Origin: Mycobacterium gordonae
GTDB lineage: Bacteria > Actinomycetota > Actinomycetes > Mycobacteriales > Mycobacteriaceae
Assembly: GCF_017086405.1 (NCBI RefSeq)
Contig: NZ_CP070973.1
Span: forward strand, 124,001 to 188,000
DNA: 64,000 nucleotides
Direction: 5' to 3'
The position numbers and the translations under genes are program-made. A model generated the notes under the pieces. The model saw only the letters and a program-made list of their open reading frames with translations. It ran no database searches and was not told the DNA's origin. Shown here piece after piece: positions 10,501-21,543 of this stretch; position 1 is the first letter of the stretch, and every line of letters starts with the position of its first letter.

Positions 10501-13500
10501 CCCGCACGGCCCGCATTGGTAAAGACGGCCCACGAGGGCCGGTCGCCGTTGTCGGCCGCGCAGCTGCGAAGTTGGTTTGCCTATCAGATCGAGGGACCCA
10601 GCGAGGTCAACAACATTCCGTTCGTCGCGCGACTGAGCGGACCGTGCGACGTCGACGCATTGGTGGCCGCACTCAGCGATGTCGTAGCGCGCCACGAAAT
10701 CCTGCGTACCACCTACGGCGACGTCGCGGGTGTGCCGCACCAGGTCATCAATGCTCCGATGGAGGTGCCGGTGCGGCAGGCGGTCGGCGACAGCGAGGCG
10801 TGGCTGCAGGAGCAACTCGACGCCGAGCGCCGCCATGGTTTTGAGCTCGAACATGACTGGCCGATCCGTGCCGCGGTGCTGCACACCGGTCCGGACGGTC
10901 AGGAGCATGTGGTGTCGCTGGTGGTGCACCACATCGCCATTGATCACTGGTCGGGGGGCGTACTGTTCGCCGATCTGCTCACCGCGTATCGCGCGCGGAA
11001 GGCGGGTCGGGAGCCTTCATGGGCACCGCTGCCGGTTCAATACGCGGACTACGCAGCCTGGCAGGGCGAGCTACTGGCCGATCCGGACGACGAGTCGGGA
11101 ATCGCCGGCGCTCAACGCAAATACTGGATGCGCCAACTGGAGGGGATCCCCGAAGACACCGGACTTCGACCCGACCTGCCGCGGCCGCCGGTACCCAGCG
11201 GCGCCGGCGACTCGGTCGAATTCAGCATCGACACCCACACCAGGGCCAGGCTCGGTGAGTTGTGCCGCGAACTGGGCGTGACCGAGTTCATGGTGCTGCA
11301 GGCCGCGGTCGCCGTGGTGCTGCACAAGGCCGGCGGCGGGGTGGACATACCGGTGGGGACCCCCATCGCATCCCGCACAGAAGCCGAGCTCGACCAACTG
11401 GTCGGCTTTTTCATCAACATCCTGGTTCTGCGCAACGACCTGACCGGCAACCCGTCACTGCGCGAAGTGCTCGGCCGAGTTCGCGATACCGCCCTGGGCG
11501 CCTATGGGCACCAGGATCTGCCGTTCGAGCAGGTGGTCGACGCCGTCAATCCGGCCCGATCGCTAGCGCGCAACCCGCTGTTTCAGGTTGTCGTCCACGT
11601 ACGCGACCACCTGCCCGCCGCGCAGGTGATCGAAGCCGATGCGTCCGGCGACACGGTATTCACCGCGCTCGAGCCGCCCTTCGACATCGCGCCCGCCGAT
11701 CTGAGCGTGAACTTCTTCGCCACCGAGGGGCGATATCAGGGCAAGATCGTCTACCGCAGCGAGCTGTATCGCCGCGGCACCATCGAGCGTCTGGCCGGCT
11801 GGCTGACGCAGGTCGTCAACCTCTTCACCGAGGACGCCGATCGGCGGTTGCGCGACGTTCCGCTGCTCGACGACCGCGAGCGGCACCGCATTCTCACCGA
11901 GTGGAGCCGTGGCCCCGAGCCGCCGACCGAGCGCCCGCTCACCATCGCCGCGCTGCTCGAGCCGAGCCGCCGCTGGGACGACGATCGCATCGCTCTGCGC
12001 TGTGGCTCCGAGAAGATCGATTACCCTGCGCTGCATCGCCGTTCGGACAACTTCGCCTCGTTGCTCGGCGACCTCGGCGTGGGGCCGGGATCGCTGGTGG
12101 GCCTGTCTACGCGACGCGGCATCGACATGGTGGTGGCGCTGGTCGGCATCATGAAGGCCGGCGCGGGGTTCTTCCCGCTGGATCCGGGTTACCCCACCGC
12201 ACGCAAACAGTTGATGCTCGACGACGTCGCGCCACGGGTCGTCGTGGCGACCGCCGAGGCCGCCGACACCTTGCCGGAATGCGTCGGCACGACGGTGGTC
12301 GTGCTCGATGATCCCGGGCTGCAGCGGGCACTCGACCGCCCGCTGCAACACGACATCGGGTTGCCCGCGGCCCATCCCGACGATCCGATGTACTTGGTGT
12401 TCACCTCCGGATCGACGGGAACCCCGAAGGGCGTGCTCGGCACGCACCGGTCGATGACGAGCCGGCTGAACTGGCAGCTGTGGAATTATCCGTTGCCGGG
12501 CAACGACATTCGATTGGCGCAGGCATCCTGGACCTTCCTGGAAGGCTGCATGGAGACGTTGGGCGGCTTGGCCGCCGGCGCGACCACTATCCTCGCCAAC
12601 GACGCCGAGCACCGCGACCCCGAGGCGCTGGCCGCGCTGGTGCGCGAACATTCGGTGGCACAGGTGACCGCCGTGCCGAGTCTGGTCTCGACGATCGTGG
12701 ATGCCTGGCCGGAATCGCTGCGCCCCCTGCACCGGCTGGTGTGCGGCGCCGAGCCGATGACCGCTGCGCTGCACCAGCGGTTGTTGGCCAATTATGGCGG
12801 GGGCGACGGTCCGGAACTGCTGAACAACTTCGGCGCGACCGAAACGTCCGGCGCACTGGTCCGTGGACCGCTGACGCCCCCGGTGCCGCTGCTGGGCACC
12901 CCGATGCCCGACTCGCAGGTGTATCTGCTCGACGAGGCTCTGAAACCGGTGCCCGTTGGGGTGGTCGGCGAATTGTATTATGCCGGTGCGCAATTGGTGC
13001 GTGGATATTGGAAAAGGCCGGGTCTCACGGCGTCGCGGTTCGTGCCCGATCCGTACTCCTCCAAGCCGGGGGCACGGTTCTACCGCAGCGGTGACCGGGC
13101 TCGCTGGACCGACGACGGTCGCCTGGAATTCGTTGGCCGTGCCGACCATCAGGTGAAGGTCCGCGGCTTCCGGGTCGAGCTCGGCGAGGTCGAGGCCGCG
13201 CTGCGGGATGTGGACGGGGTGGCTGTTGCGGCGGTGCGCACCTGGGACGTCGACGGCACCACCACCCTGGCCGGTTACGTCGCACCCCGCGAACCGACCG
13301 CCGGCGAGTCCGACAAGGCGGAGTTCGCGGCCATGGTGCGCGGCGCAGCCGCCGCCGTGCTGCCCGCGTACATGCTGCCGTCGTCGATCACCGTGCTCGA
13401 CGAGATGCCCAAGACGGAATCGGGCAAGCTCAACCGGCCCGGCCTGCCGAGGCCGGCAGTGAGTACCTCCGGCCACCGGGAGCCGCCCCGCACCGACACC

Positions 13501-13824
13501 GAGCGGGCGTTGGCCGACGTTTTCGTCGGTCTGCTGCCGATCACCGAAATCGGCCGGCATGACGACTTTTTCGCCCTCGGCGGAGACAGCATCCTGTCGG
13601 TGCAGCTGGCCGCCCGGGCACGTGCGGCCGGCCTTGCGGTCAGTCCACGGATGGTATTCGAGCACCCGACCATCCAGGAGCTTGCCGCGGCGCTGGATTC
13701 GGGTCAGGACGGCACCGGCGCGGACGCCGACGTCCGTCACGAGCCGATGAGCGCATCCGGGCTGTCAGACCAGGATCTCGCCGCGGTGACGGCGGCCTGG
13801 GCCACCGATGGCGGCAGCCGGTGA
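7519..13824 (+). CDS. Dimodular non-ribosomal peptide synthetase, C-A-T-C-A-T (MbtE position)
   Basis: 2101 residues, longer than M. tuberculosis MbtE (about 1680) and differently organised. Order: condensation domain with HHRAWDDG near 119; adenylation domain with YTSGSTG near 557 and YGPTE near 698; carrier with GGHS near 949; second condensation domain with HHIAIDHW near 1137; second adenylation domain with [11 protein letters not shown] near 1628 and FGATE near 1773; carrier with GGDS near 2021. The first C domain starts abruptly and lacks the usual first core motif. By-eye specificity residues for A1 are D-V-A-H-V-I-F-V-N-K. For A2 they are L-E-M-T-L-C-N-G-A-K, lacking the Asp that normally binds the alpha-amino group. 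No thioesterase. Starts with GTG overlapping mbtD (GTGA). It occupies the mbtE position, but it may add one more unit than MbtE does. Confidence 0.85.
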   Translation: MTAITDHDALSNICASYRLRGCVDTERLHRALDAVAARHPVLRSTYAADDDRAEIHDELRPTFAAHDLSELAVQAQRLRLEVLAQRDFRRPFELTSESPLRMTAIRLSSEEVALLVTAHHRAWDDGSWSPFFADLTQAYADPERVAAPVPVAARSGDHTEDDLNHWRAVLADLPEPLELPGPHGSAIPGHRRAQRVTQLLSAQTLERVETLARETGTTPYTVLLAAFAAVLHRYTHTTDLLIAAPVSHRDAESSIGNFARSVPIRAYPQPHQTFRELLTQTHQAAGGAFAHRHVDVEPLLDEIDPAHQAAARVSFGLLESDGGGFCPPGVSCSPGDLHGQSGRLPLSIKVAPADGRVEAEYLVEILDPPLAGQLLEHYAVLLDSALTDPDRQLRRLTLLSESEAEWMREVSAGEQVSIPPSTIAALVADRAAASPDNVAVVYEGRRYSYREINAEANRLAHWLIAQGVGSEDRVAVLLEKSPELVVTALGILKSGAVYLPVDPTYPPERLSYILDDAEAKLVLREPVTGLSEYPDTDPGPDQLIRPLRPDNTAYLIYTSGSTGLPKGVPVPHRPIAEYFVWFGGKYQVDETDRLLQVASPGFDVSIAEIFCPLVCGARLVIPRPDGLRDINYLTELLYREGITSMHFVPSLLGLFLSLPGVNQWRTLRRVPIGGEPLPGEIADKFHATFDALLYNFYGPTETVVNTTSYQVEGTQGTRIVPIGRPKLNTQVYLLDDALQPVPVGVIGEIYIGGTHLAHGYHRRPALTAERFVADPFTPGARLYRSGDLARRDADGAVEFVGRADEQVKIRGFRIELGEIAAAISVDPSVGQTVVIAADLPQLGKSLVSYLTPTDGDTTSVDVERIRARVAAALPDYMTPAAYVVIDEIPITTHGKIDRKALPQPEITSEAEFREPTTATERTVAGLFADLLGAGRVGLEDSFFDLGGHSLAATKLVAAIRAECGVAIGIRDIFESETVAQLAELIDRAEPDADSPARPALVKTAHEGRSPLSAAQLRSWFAYQIEGPSEVNNIPFVARLSGPCDVDALVAALSDVVARHEILRTTYGDVAGVPHQVINAPMEVPVRQAVGDSEAWLQEQLDAERRHGFELEHDWPIRAAVLHTGPDGQEHVVSLVVHHIAIDHWSGGVLFADLLTAYRARKAGREPSWAPLPVQYADYAAWQGELLADPDDESGIAGAQRKYWMRQLEGIPEDTGLRPDLPRPPVPSGAGDSVEFSIDTHTRARLGELCRELGVTEFMVLQAAVAVVLHKAGGGVDIPVGTPIASRTEAELDQLVGFFINILVLRNDLTGNPSLREVLGRVRDTALGAYGHQDLPFEQVVDAVNPARSLARNPLFQVVVHVRDHLPAAQVIEADASGDTVFTALEPPFDIAPADLSVNFFATEGRYQGKIVYRSELYRRGTIERLAGWLTQVVNLFTEDADRRLRDVPLLDDRERHRILTEWSRGPEPPTERPLTIAALLEPSRRWDDDRIALRCGSEKIDYPALHRRSDNFASLLGDLGVGPGSLVGLSTRRGIDMVVALVGIMKAGAGFFPLDPGYPTARKQLMLDDVAPRVVVATAEAADTLPECVGTTVVVLDDPGLQRALDRPLQHDIGLPAAHPDDPMYLVFTSGSTGTPKGVLGTHRSMTSRLNWQLWNYPLPGNDIRLAQASWTFLEGCMETLGGLAAGATTILANDAEHRDPEALAALVREHSVAQVTAVPSLVSTIVDAWPESLRPLHRLVCGAEPMTAALHQRLLANYGGGDGPELLNNFGATETSGALVRGPLTPPVPLLGTPMPDSQVYLLDEALKPVPVGVVGELYYAGAQLVRGYWKRPGLTASRFVPDPYSSKPGARFYRSGDRARWTDDGRLEFVGRADHQVKVRGFRVELGEVEAALRDVDGVAVAAVRTWDVDGTTTLAGYVAPREPTAGESDKAEFAAMVRGAAAAVLPAYMLPSSITVLDEMPKTESGKLNRPGLPRPAVSTSGHREPPRTDTERALADVFVGLLPITEIGRHDDFFALGGDSILSVQLAARARAAGLAVSPRMVFEHPTIQELAAALDSGQDGTGADADVRHEPMSASGLSDQDLAAVTAAWATDGGSR

Positions 13825-16800
13825 CCACGACTCAAACCGGCATGCCACCGGGCATCGAGGATGTGATGGCACTCAGCCCCCTCCAGGAGGGGCTGTACTC
13901 GTTGACCACGTTGACGGAATTCTCCGCCGAAGACCCGTATCTGATCGGGATGACCGCGGACATCTCCGGTCCGTTGAATCCGGAGCTGCTCAAGGACTGC
14001 GCCGCAAGAATGTTGGTGCGGCATCCGAATCTACGGGCCAGCTTCACGAGCCGGAATATTGCGCGTCCGGTACAGATCGTCCCGTCCGGTGTCGATTTGC
14101 CGTGGCGCCAGGTACGGGCGACCCGCGCCGAGCTCGAGCGGCTCGGGGCGGCGGAACGAGCGCGGCCTTTCGATTTCGAACGGACACCGGCGATCCGCTT
14201 CCTGCTTGTCGAACTGCCCGACGATCAGTGGCACCTGGTCATCACCGCGCACCACATCGTCATCGACGGGTGGTCGCTGCCGGTGTTCGCGGCCGAGTTG
14301 ATCGCGCTCTACGGCGCCGGCGGAAACACGCAGGTCTTCCCCGACAGCCCGCGTCCCTACCGGGACTACATCGGGTGGCTGTCCGGACATGATCGCACGG
14401 CAAGCGAACGGGTATGGCGGGAGTACCTCGCCGGACTGAGCGCCCCGACGATGCTTGCGCCCACCATGGCCGGCTCGGCGCCGCGCGCCGGCTTACCGCG
14501 GCGCACCGAGCTGCGCGCCGGCCCCAGGGTGACCGCTGCGCTGGCCGAAGGTGCCCGCTCCCGGGGGATCACCGTCAACACGTTGATGCAGATGGCGTGG
14601 GCCTCGGTGTTGTCGAGGTTGACCGACCGCGACGATGTGGTATTCGGCGTCACCGTCTCGGGCCGGCCCGCTGAGCTGTCCGGTGTGGAAAGCATGATCG
14701 GGCTGTTCATCAACACCGTTCCACTGCGGGTCCAGCTGGATCCGGACACCGATGTCGGCGCCCAGTGCCTTGCCGTGCAACGCGATGCGGCGATGCTGCG
14801 CGATCACGGCTACCTCAGCCACGCCACGCTACGGGCCCTGGGCGGTGTCGGAGAGATGTTCGACACGCTGCTGGTCTACGAGAACTTCCCGACCGCCGGA
14901 CTTGGCGAAGGTGCCGAATTTGCCTCGGGCGGGGTCACATTCCGGCCGGCCGGGCTGGAGAGCGTGACACATTTCCCGGTTACGCTGGCCGCCCATATGG
15001 CCGGTGATGAACTGGTGCTCCTGATCGAGGTGCTCGACGGTGCGCTGGGTGCGACGACCAGCGAATCACTGGGCCGCAGAGTGCTTTTGACCGCGAAAAG
15101 GTTGCTTTCGCTGTGGCAGCGGCCGCTGCGCGAGCTCAGCGTTTTGATCGACGAAGAGGACCGGCCGCTGCGTGCCACCCACACACCGCCGGCGCGGCCG
15201 GCAACGGGCTTTCACACCCGTTTCGCCGCGATCGCCGACACGAGCCCGCAAGCCACCGCGCTGAGCTGGGCCGGCGGCGCGATGAACTACGCCGAACTCG
15301 ACGCCGCAGCCAACCGGGTGGCCGCTCTGCTGCTGGACCGTGGGGTCGAGGCCGAGACCCCGGTGGCAATCCGGCTTGCCCGCGGCCACACCTACGTCGT
15401 CGCGCTGCTCGGGGTGCTCAAAGCCGGCGGCGTCAGCGTCCCGATGGAGCCCGGCACCCCGCCGGAACGGGTGACATCGATCCTGCGTCAGACGGGCGCG
15501 ACCATCGTCGTGGACGACGGCCTGCTGTCGGATGCCGAGGCGGGATCTGGGGACTACCGGCCGGTCACCGTGGATCCGCAACAGGCGGCCTACCTGGTAT
15601 TCACCTCGGGGACCACCGGGGAACCCAAGGGCGTCATCGGAACTCATGCTGCGCTGGGCGCCTACGCCGACGACCACATCGACCGTGTGCTGCAACCCGC
15701 CGCCGACCGGTTGGGCCGCCGCCTGCGTATCGCGCACTCGTGGTCGTTTGCCTTCGACGCGGCGTGGCAGCCGTTGGTCGGGCTACTCGACGGCCACGCC
15801 GTGCACGTGGTCGGCGAACACACCCAGCGCGACGCCGAGGCGCTGGTCGAGACCATGGTCGAGCACCGGATCGACATGATCGACACGACGCCGTCGATGT
15901 TCACCCAACTGCGGGCCTTCGGATTGCTGACCACCAACGCCCTGTCCGTGCTGGCGCTGGGCGGCGAAGCCATCGGCCCGCCGATGTGGCAGGCGATTCG
16001 CGACGAATGCGCTCGCACCACAACTGCCGCCTACAACTGCTACGGTCCCACCGAGACGACGGTCGAGGCAGTGGTGGCGGACATCATCGCATGCCCGGCG
16101 CCGACGATCGGTAGGCCCACTGCGCAGACCCGCGGCTACGTGCTGGATTCCGGGATGCGTCCGGTGCCGCACGGGGTTCCCGGCGAATTGTATTTGGCGG
16201 GACCGCAACTGGCCCGCGGCTACCTGGGCCGGGCGGCCGAGACGTGCACCCGTTTCGTCGCCGACCCATTCCAACCCAGCGCCCGGATGTACCGCACCGG
16301 TGACGTGGTGCGCCGTCAACCAGACGGTTCGCTGCAGTACCTCGGCCGTGCCGACGCGCAGGTGAAGATCCGCGGCTATCGCGTCGAACCCGGCGAAATC
16401 GCCGCGGCCCTGGAAACCCATCCCGCGGTGCGACACGCACACGTGGTGGTGCGGGACCAACAGCGCCGTCCAGCCCTGACCGCCTACGCCGCCACCGTGA
16501 ACGGTTCCGGACCCAGCGCCGCCGAGCTGCGCGCCGCGGTCGGTGAGCGGCTGCCGCGCTACATGGTGCCCCAGCGCATCGTCATCGTCGACAACCTCCC
16601 GCTGACCGCCAACGGCAAATTGGACGAGGCGGCCCTCGACGGCATCGGCGCCCGCACCGCCGTGACCACGACACCCGAGACCGACACCGAAAGGCAACTG
16701 GCCGAACTGCTTTCGGAGCTGCTCGGCCAGCGGGAAGTGGATGTCACGGCGGATTTCCTGGAACTCGGGCTGGACAGCATTTTTGCCTTGTCGGTGGTGC

Positions 16801-18197
16801 AGGCGGCGCGACGCCGTGGGATCCCGCTGCGCGCGCGGCTGATCCTCGAATGCGTCAACGTTCGCGAACTCGCCGCGGCGATCGACGCCGGGGAGGCCGC
16901 ACCGAATCGTCATGACGAGCAGCGCGGTCAGCCAATCCCCTTGTTGCCCAACGCGCGCTGGCTCTACGAGTACGGCGAGCCGCGGCGGCTCGCGCAGACC
17001 GAGGCGCTTCGGCTGCCCGCCGACATCGACGGCGACCGGCTGCGGGCGGCGCTGTTCACCGTCATCAGCGGCCACGAAGTACTGCACACCTGCCTGGACC
17101 GAGCGACCATGACGCTGGTGCCCGCACCGGTCACCGACCTGCTCGATGAGGTGGTTGTGCCGGGCGACCTGCGGGACGCGGTCCGCGAACACACCGAACG
17201 GGCGCTGGCAGAGCTTGATCCGGAACGGGGCGCACTGCTGTCAGCCACCTGGCTGCGGCCGCCCGGTGGGGAGAGCGTGTTGGTGATCACCGCCCACGTG
17301 CTGGCCATGGATCCGGCGTCGTGGCGGGTGGTGCTGGGTGAACTCGACGCCGCCCTACATGCCCTGGCTGCGGGCCATTCGCCGGCCCCCGGTAGCGAGC
17401 ACACCAGCTATCGGCAGTGGGCGCACGCGCTCACCAGCCGCGCCAAAACCCTGGATAGCAGCTCGTTTTGGCTGTCCCAGCTGGACGGAGACGACCCCGA
17501 CCTCGGGGCTCGCCGGATCGAGCCCGACCGCGACCGGGCTCGCGACCTACTGGTCCGTCCGTGGGTCACCGATGCCGAAACCACCGTTCGATTGCTGGGG
17601 ATCGGCGTTCCGATGTTCGAGGTACTGGTCGCCGGCGCGGCGCGGACTGTCAACCGGTGGCGAAACACCCGCGAGCAGCGAACGCCGCCGCCGCTGCTGG
17701 CACTCGAAACCCACGGCCGCGCGGACTCTCTGGTCGACGACACGATCGATACGTCTGACACCGTCGGACTGCTGAGCACCATCTACCCGCTGCGGGTGCA
17801 CGCCACCGACCCGCAGCACGTGGCGGAGCAGCTGGCCGCGATCCCCGGCGGCGACATCGACTACGGGCTGCTGCGCTATCTGCGCAGCGACACCGCCGCC
17901 GAGTTCAAGAAGCGGGCGGGCCCGCAATTGCTGCTGAATTACCTGGGGCGCACCGACGCCGGTGCCGTCGGGACCGACCTGCGGCTGGACCGTGAACTGC
18001 TCGGTGGACTGCCGCAGCTGCCCGAGCCCGACATCGCGGTCCGCCATGAGCTGGTCATCATGGCCACACTTGTCGGCAGCGGCGACCAGCAGCTGTTGCT
18101 GACCCAGTGGCGCGCGCTGCCCGACATCCTCGCGGAGTCCGATCTGACTGCGCTGCAAACAATCTGGAACGAGGAACTCAAGGAGATGGTGTCATGA
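13821..18197 (+). CDS. mbtF: Non-ribosomal peptide synthetase MbtF-like, C-A-T-C*
   Basis: 1458 residues, almost exactly the size of M. tuberculosis MbtF (1461). Order: condensation domain (HHIVIDGW near 144), adenylation domain ([11 protein letters not shown] near 594, YGPTE near 738), carrier (LGLDS near 983) and a terminal condensation/epimerisation-type domain whose core reads [11 protein letters not shown] near 1158, so the first His and the Gly of HHxxxDG are replaced. By-eye adenylation residues are D-A-Q-D-A-G-C-V-E-K; the acidic residues in the pocket fit a basic side chain such as lysine. In mycobactin the last module loads the lysine that cyclises and becomes the N-hydroxy caprolactam, which fits the mbtG gene next door. 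GTGA overlap with the gene before and ATGA with the one after. Confidence 0.88.
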   Translation: MTTTQTGMPPGIEDVMALSPLQEGLYSLTTLTEFSAEDPYLIGMTADISGPLNPELLKDCAARMLVRHPNLRASFTSRNIARPVQIVPSGVDLPWRQVRATRAELERLGAAERARPFDFERTPAIRFLLVELPDDQWHLVITAHHIVIDGWSLPVFAAELIALYGAGGNTQVFPDSPRPYRDYIGWLSGHDRTASERVWREYLAGLSAPTMLAPTMAGSAPRAGLPRRTELRAGPRVTAALAEGARSRGITVNTLMQMAWASVLSRLTDRDDVVFGVTVSGRPAELSGVESMIGLFINTVPLRVQLDPDTDVGAQCLAVQRDAAMLRDHGYLSHATLRALGGVGEMFDTLLVYENFPTAGLGEGAEFASGGVTFRPAGLESVTHFPVTLAAHMAGDELVLLIEVLDGALGATTSESLGRRVLLTAKRLLSLWQRPLRELSVLIDEEDRPLRATHTPPARPATGFHTRFAAIADTSPQATALSWAGGAMNYAELDAAANRVAALLLDRGVEAETPVAIRLARGHTYVVALLGVLKAGGVSVPMEPGTPPERVTSILRQTGATIVVDDGLLSDAEAGSGDYRPVTVDPQQAAYLVFTSGTTGEPKGVIGTHAALGAYADDHIDRVLQPAADRLGRRLRIAHSWSFAFDAAWQPLVGLLDGHAVHVVGEHTQRDAEALVETMVEHRIDMIDTTPSMFTQLRAFGLLTTNALSVLALGGEAIGPPMWQAIRDECARTTTAAYNCYGPTETTVEAVVADIIACPAPTIGRPTAQTRGYVLDSGMRPVPHGVPGELYLAGPQLARGYLGRAAETCTRFVADPFQPSARMYRTGDVVRRQPDGSLQYLGRADAQVKIRGYRVEPGEIAAALETHPAVRHAHVVVRDQQRRPALTAYAATVNGSGPSAAELRAAVGERLPRYMVPQRIVIVDNLPLTANGKLDEAALDGIGARTAVTTTPETDTERQLAELLSELLGQREVDVTADFLELGLDSIFALSVVQAARRRGIPLRARLILECVNVRELAAAIDAGEAAPNRHDEQRGQPIPLLPNARWLYEYGEPRRLAQTEALRLPADIDGDRLRAALFTVISGHEVLHTCLDRATMTLVPAPVTDLLDEVVVPGDLRDAVREHTERALAELDPERGALLSATWLRPPGGESVLVITAHVLAMDPASWRVVLGELDAALHALAAGHSPAPGSEHTSYRQWAHALTSRAKTLDSSSFWLSQLDGDDPDLGARRIEPDRDRARDLLVRPWVTDAETTVRLLGIGVPMFEVLVAGAARTVNRWRNTREQRTPPPLLALETHGRADSLVDDTIDTSDTVGLLSTIYPLRVHATDPQHVAEQLAAIPGGDIDYGLLRYLRSDTAAEFKKRAGPQLLLNYLGRTDAGAVGTDLRLDRELLGGLPQLPEPDIAVRHELVIMATLVGSGDQQLLLTQWRALPDILAESDLTALQTIWNEELKEMVS

Positions 18198-19480
18198 CCA
18201 GGCTCGGGGTAATCGGCGCCGGCGCCAAAGCGGTCGCCGTGGCCGCCAAGGCTTCGGCGTTACGTGCCATGGGTGTCGACACACCCGAGGTGGTGGCTGT
18301 CGAGCGAACCGGAGTAGCCGCCAATTGGCAGGCCAGCGGCGGCTGGACCGACGGTGCCCAGCACCTGGGCACCAGCCCGGAAAAGGACGTCGGCTTCCCC
18401 TACCGGTCGTCGCTGGTGCCGCGCCGCAACGCCGAACTCGACGAGCGGATGACCGTCCACAGTTGGCAGTCCTACCTGATCGCCACCGGCCAGTTCGCGC
18501 AATGGATCGACCGCGGTCGCCCGGCGCCGACCCACCGCCGGTGGGGCCAGTACCTGAGGTGGGTCGCCCAACGTGTCGATATGACCGTCGTCTACGGAGA
18601 GGTCGATCGCATCGCCGTCGACGGTCGGCAGTGGGCGCTGCGCACCCCGGAAGGCACCGTGCACACCGACGCGCTGATGATCACCGGGCCGGGCCAACCC
18701 GAGCGCACCCTGCTGCCGGGCAACCCACGGGTGATGTCGATCGCGCAGTTCTGGCACCGCGCCGCCGCGCACGACCGGATCAGTGCCGAACGAGTCGCGA
18801 TGATCGGCGGCGGCGAGACCGCGGCGGCGATGCTCAATGAGCTATTCCGCCACTCCATTTCGACGATCACGGTGATCTCCCCGCAGGTCACGCTGTTCAC
18901 TCGCGGTGAAGGCTACTTCGAGAACGCGCTGTTCTCCGATCCATCCGAATGGACGGCCCTGACGCTGGCCGAACGCCGTGACGCGATCGCCCGGACCGAC
19001 CGCGGGGTCTTTTCCGCGACCGTGCAGGACGCACTTATGGCCGACGACCGGATCCGGCATCTGCGGGGACGCGTCGCGCACGCCGTCGCCCGTGACGATC
19101 AGATCCGGCTCACGCTGAACACCAACCGCGGCAGCGAAAACTTCGAGACCGTGCACGGTTTCGATCTCGTCATCGACGGCTCCGGCCTCGACGCGCTGTG
19201 GTTCACCACGCTGTTCAGCCAGGACGCGCTCGATCTGCTCGAACTCGGGCTGGGCGGGCCGATGACCGGTGACCGGTTGCGCGAATCGATCGGTCACGAC
19301 CTCGCGGTCAACGACGTCTCGCCGAAGTTGTTCTTGCCCAATCTCGCCGGACTGAACCAGGGGCCGGGGTTCCCCAACCTCAGTTGCCTGGGCATGCTGT
19401 CCGACCGGGTTCTGGGAGCCGACCTGTCCGGTAACGACCCCGCAATGAGGAGGAGCTATGAGCACCAACCCCTTCGATGA
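18194..19480 (+). CDS. mbtG: L-lysine N6-monooxygenase, MbtG-like
   Basis: FAD/NADPH N-hydroxylase of 428 residues that hydroxylates the epsilon-amino group of lysine, the step that makes the iron-binding hydroxamates of mycobactins. The N-terminal dinucleotide motif is GVIGAGAKA (last Gly of GxGxxG replaced by Ala), followed by the block [17 protein letters not shown] typical of MbtG. A second nucleotide-binding motif, MIGGGETAA, lies near residue 204. ATG at 18194 overlaps the NRPS stop (ATGA). The last 23 bases overlap mbtH, as in a densely packed siderophore operon. Confidence 0.9.
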   Translation: MTRLGVIGAGAKAVAVAAKASALRAMGVDTPEVVAVERTGVAANWQASGGWTDGAQHLGTSPEKDVGFPYRSSLVPRRNAELDERMTVHSWQSYLIATGQFAQWIDRGRPAPTHRRWGQYLRWVAQRVDMTVVYGEVDRIAVDGRQWALRTPEGTVHTDALMITGPGQPERTLLPGNPRVMSIAQFWHRAAAHDRISAERVAMIGGGETAAAMLNELFRHSISTITVISPQVTLFTRGEGYFENALFSDPSEWTALTLAERRDAIARTDRGVFSATVQDALMADDRIRHLRGRVAHAVARDDQIRLTLNTNRGSENFETVHGFDLVIDGSGLDALWFTTLFSQDALDLLELGLGGPMTGDRLRESIGHDLAVNDVSPKLFLPNLAGLNQGPGFPNLSCLGMLSDRVLGADLSGNDPAMRRSYEHQPLR

Positions 19481-19682
19481 CGAGACCGCCACCTTCATCG
19501 TGGTGACCAACGACGAAGACCAGCACAGTCTGTGGCCTACCTTCGTCGAGGTACCCGCGGGCTGGCAGCGGGTGTTCGGCGCGGCGGGCCGCGCGGAGTG
19601 TCTGCAATTCGTCGAGGAGAACTGGACCGACATGCGGCCGAAAAGCCTTCGTGAGGCGATGAATGCGCAGGCCACGCCGTGA
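19458..19682 (+). CDS. mbtH: MbtH-like NRPS chaperone
   Basis: Small protein of 74 residues that binds adenylation domains and is needed for their folding or activity. It shows the family signature: NPFDDE at the N-terminus, SLWP near 29-32, VPAGW near 38 and NWTDMRP near 57-63. It starts inside the end of mbtG and ends in a GTGA overlap with the acyltransferase gene. Three adenylation domains in the operon are likely clients. Confidence 0.95.
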   Translation: MSTNPFDDETATFIVVTNDEDQHSLWPTFVEVPAGWQRVFGAAGRAECLQFVEENWTDMRPKSLREAMNAQATP

Positions 19683-20308
19683 GCGACACGGATGTGCTGT
19701 TGCCGCGCGAGCGTACCGAGCTTCCCGACGAGGTCCGCGAGATCCCGCCGCCGCCGTCCCGGCCGGAACTGCCCGCCCCATACGCATTCCGGCTGGCCGA
19801 TCCGGAGGACGATGCCGACATGATCGCCGAGTGGATGCGCCGGCCGCATCTGGCCGAAGCCTGGGAATACGTCTGGCCCACGTCGCGGTGGCGCCGCTAT
19901 CTGCTCGCCCAACTGCAGGGCAGCTACTCGCGGCCGTTCGTCGCCAGTATCGACGGGTGCGACCACGCTTATATCGAACTGTATTGGGCGGCAAAGGATT
20001 CGATCGCCACCCGGTACGAGTACGACCCACACGACCTGGGCATCCATGCCGCCATCGCCGACCCGGCGATCACCAACAAGGGCATTGCGCAGTTCGTGTT
20101 GCCGCACTTCGTGGCCAGCGTGCTCACCAGTGAGCCGCAGTGCCGTCGGGTGATGTTCGACCCGGATCACCGGAACAAGGGTGCGCGCCGGTTCTGCGAG
20201 AGCGCGGGCTGCGTCTTCCTCGGCGAGCACGATATGTCGAATCGCCGAATGGCGCTGTACGCACTCCCTCGCACGCCCGACGACGCTCCGCGCCCGCGGG
20301 CGTCGTAG
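19679..20308 (+). CDS. mbtK: Lysine N-acyltransferase, MbtK-like GNAT
   Basis: GNAT-fold acyltransferase of 209 residues, similar to MbtK (Rv1347c) and to IucB-type siderophore acetyltransferases. It transfers an acyl chain to the epsilon-amino (or N-hydroxy) group of lysine to make the hydroxamate. Recognisable blocks are [24 protein letters not shown] and the C-terminal [16 protein letters not shown] with a following aromatic/ligand segment. In M. tuberculosis mbtK lies in a separate cluster with mbtL-N; here it is the last gene of the main operon, and no MbtL/M/N homologues are seen in the window. GTG start overlaps mbtH by four bases. Confidence 0.88.
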   Translation: MSDTDVLLPRERTELPDEVREIPPPPSRPELPAPYAFRLADPEDDADMIAEWMRRPHLAEAWEYVWPTSRWRRYLLAQLQGSYSRPFVASIDGCDHAYIELYWAAKDSIATRYEYDPHDLGIHAAIADPAITNKGIAQFVLPHFVASVLTSEPQCRRVMFDPDHRNKGARRFCESAGCVFLGEHDMSNRRMALYALPRTPDDAPRPRAS

Positions 20309-20436
20309 GCCGGACAACCAAAGATGCGAACTCGGCGGCAACGTTACGCATAGACAACAGTTCCATTGGGTACGCGGCCAGGTGGACGGAACAGTCGACC
20401 GCCGCTCCCGCGGCCGGTCGCGGGGAGGAGCTTCTG

Positions 20437-21354
20437 ATGCCAGAGGTCGCGTTACACCGCGAGGGACACCCGAAGTATCGGCGGATGGTGCGCTTCGACT
20501 GGTCGGGCACACCGTTGCACTGGGTGCCTGACGACCCGTTCTCCACGCACATGATCAACGTCCTGCATCTGCTGCTGCCCGAGGGTGAACGGCACTTCAT
20601 CAAGGCCGTCCTGGAGGCGTCGTCGCTGGTGCACGACCCGGAATTGGAAGCGGCGATCAAGCCGTTCATCCAGCAGGAGTCCTGGCATGCTTGGGCCCAC
20701 CAGGTGGTGCTCGATCATCTGGCCGAGCAGGGCATCGACACCAAGCCGTACACCGAGCGGCTCGGCAAGACGTTGTCGATCTCACTGGGTGATCCGCCGA
20801 GATTCTTTTCGCCGGCGCTGCGGCGCTGGTGGCTCTACCGGCGTCTCGCTGACGTCGCCGCGCTGGAGCACTTCACCGCCATGTTGGGGCAGTGGGTCTT
20901 GAGCAACCGTGGGCTTGACTACGCGAAGGCTGACCCGATGATGCTCGACCTGCTGCGGTGGCACGGCGCCGAGGAGGTCGAACACCGCTCGCTGGTGTAC
21001 GACGTCTACCAGCATGTCTGCGGCAGCTACGCGATCCGGGCGTTCTCCATGCTGATGACCGCGCCGCTGTTCATCGGCTGGTGGATCGCCGGTGCCCGCT
21101 ACCTGATGGCTCATGACCCGACCATCGACACCAAGTGGCGCTGGCGGGACTGGTTGTGGGCGGCCCGTGAATACCGGTTGCCGGGTCCGTGGAAGCTCTT
21201 CGTGACGGCGCCCGCGCGCTACCTGCGACCCCGCCACCACCCCAATGACGAGGCGTCCACGCAGATGGCCGTCGAGTATTTGGAATATTCGCCGGTCGCG
21301 AAGGCCGCCCGGGAGCGGGCCCGCTCGCACGCCGAAAGGGCGGACGTCGGATGA
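20437..21354 (+). CDS. PF10118-type protein, putative ferritin-like diiron enzyme
   Basis: 305-residue protein of the family annotated as predicted metal-dependent hydrolase (PF10118). ATG at 20437 is chosen because GGGGAGGAG sits at 20422-20430 just before it; open frame continues upstream without conserved sequence. The acidic and His residues fit a ferritin-like diiron site: Glu51 then Glu81-x-x-His84 (30 apart), and Glu144 then Glu180-x-x-His183 (36 apart). A hydrophobic segment near 195-225 could touch the membrane. The stop overlaps a ferredoxin gene (ATGA), and a ferredoxin reductase follows, which fits an oxygenase or desaturase much better than a hydrolase. The substrate is unknown. 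It begins 128 bases after mbtK, so a role in siderophore tailoring is possible but unproven. Confidence 0.75.
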   Translation: MPEVALHREGHPKYRRMVRFDWSGTPLHWVPDDPFSTHMINVLHLLLPEGERHFIKAVLEASSLVHDPELEAAIKPFIQQESWHAWAHQVVLDHLAEQGIDTKPYTERLGKTLSISLGDPPRFFSPALRRWWLYRRLADVAALEHFTAMLGQWVLSNRGLDYAKADPMMLDLLRWHGAEEVEHRSLVYDVYQHVCGSYAIRAFSMLMTAPLFIGWWIAGARYLMAHDPTIDTKWRWRDWLWAAREYRLPGPWKLFVTAPARYLRPRHHPNDEASTQMAVEYLEYSPVAKAARERARSHAERADVG

Positions 21355-21539
21355 AAGTTTCGGTCGATCTGGACACCTGCGACGGAAACGGTGTCTGCAT
21401 GAGCATCTGTCATGAGGTGTTCGACGTGCGGGAAGACGGCCTGCACGTGCTTGCGAAAGAGCCGCCGACGTCGTTGCGCCAGCAGGTGAAGGGGGCCGAG
21501 GTGTCGTGCCCCACCCAGGCGATCATCGTGGAGGACTGA
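21351..21539 (+). CDS. Single-cluster ferredoxin, 3Fe-4S type
   Basis: 62-residue electron carrier. Cysteines lie in CDGNGVC near 10-16, a further Cys four residues on, and CPTQAI near 53. This is the CxxNxxC...CP pattern of mycobacterial 3Fe-4S ferredoxins that serve P450s, with Asn in the variable position; the extra Cys at the position usually held by Ala leaves 4Fe-4S binding possible. It overlaps the diiron-like gene by four bases and is followed at once by a reductase, so the three genes probably form one electron-transfer chain. Confidence 0.9.
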   Translation: MKVSVDLDTCDGNGVCMSICHEVFDVREDGLHVLAKEPPTSLRQQVKGAEVSCPTQAIIVED

Positions 21540-21543
21540 CCGG

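Noticed and set aside
11563..13740. Long open frame on the minus strand opposite the dimodular NRPS
   Set aside because: Antisense shadow of a GC-rich gene; the translation is rich in Arg, His and Gln with no domain, and the plus strand shows unmistakable NRPS motifs.
18842..20512. 556-codon minus-strand frame
   Set aside because: Crosses mbtG, mbtH and mbtK on the opposite strand; composition typical of a shadow.
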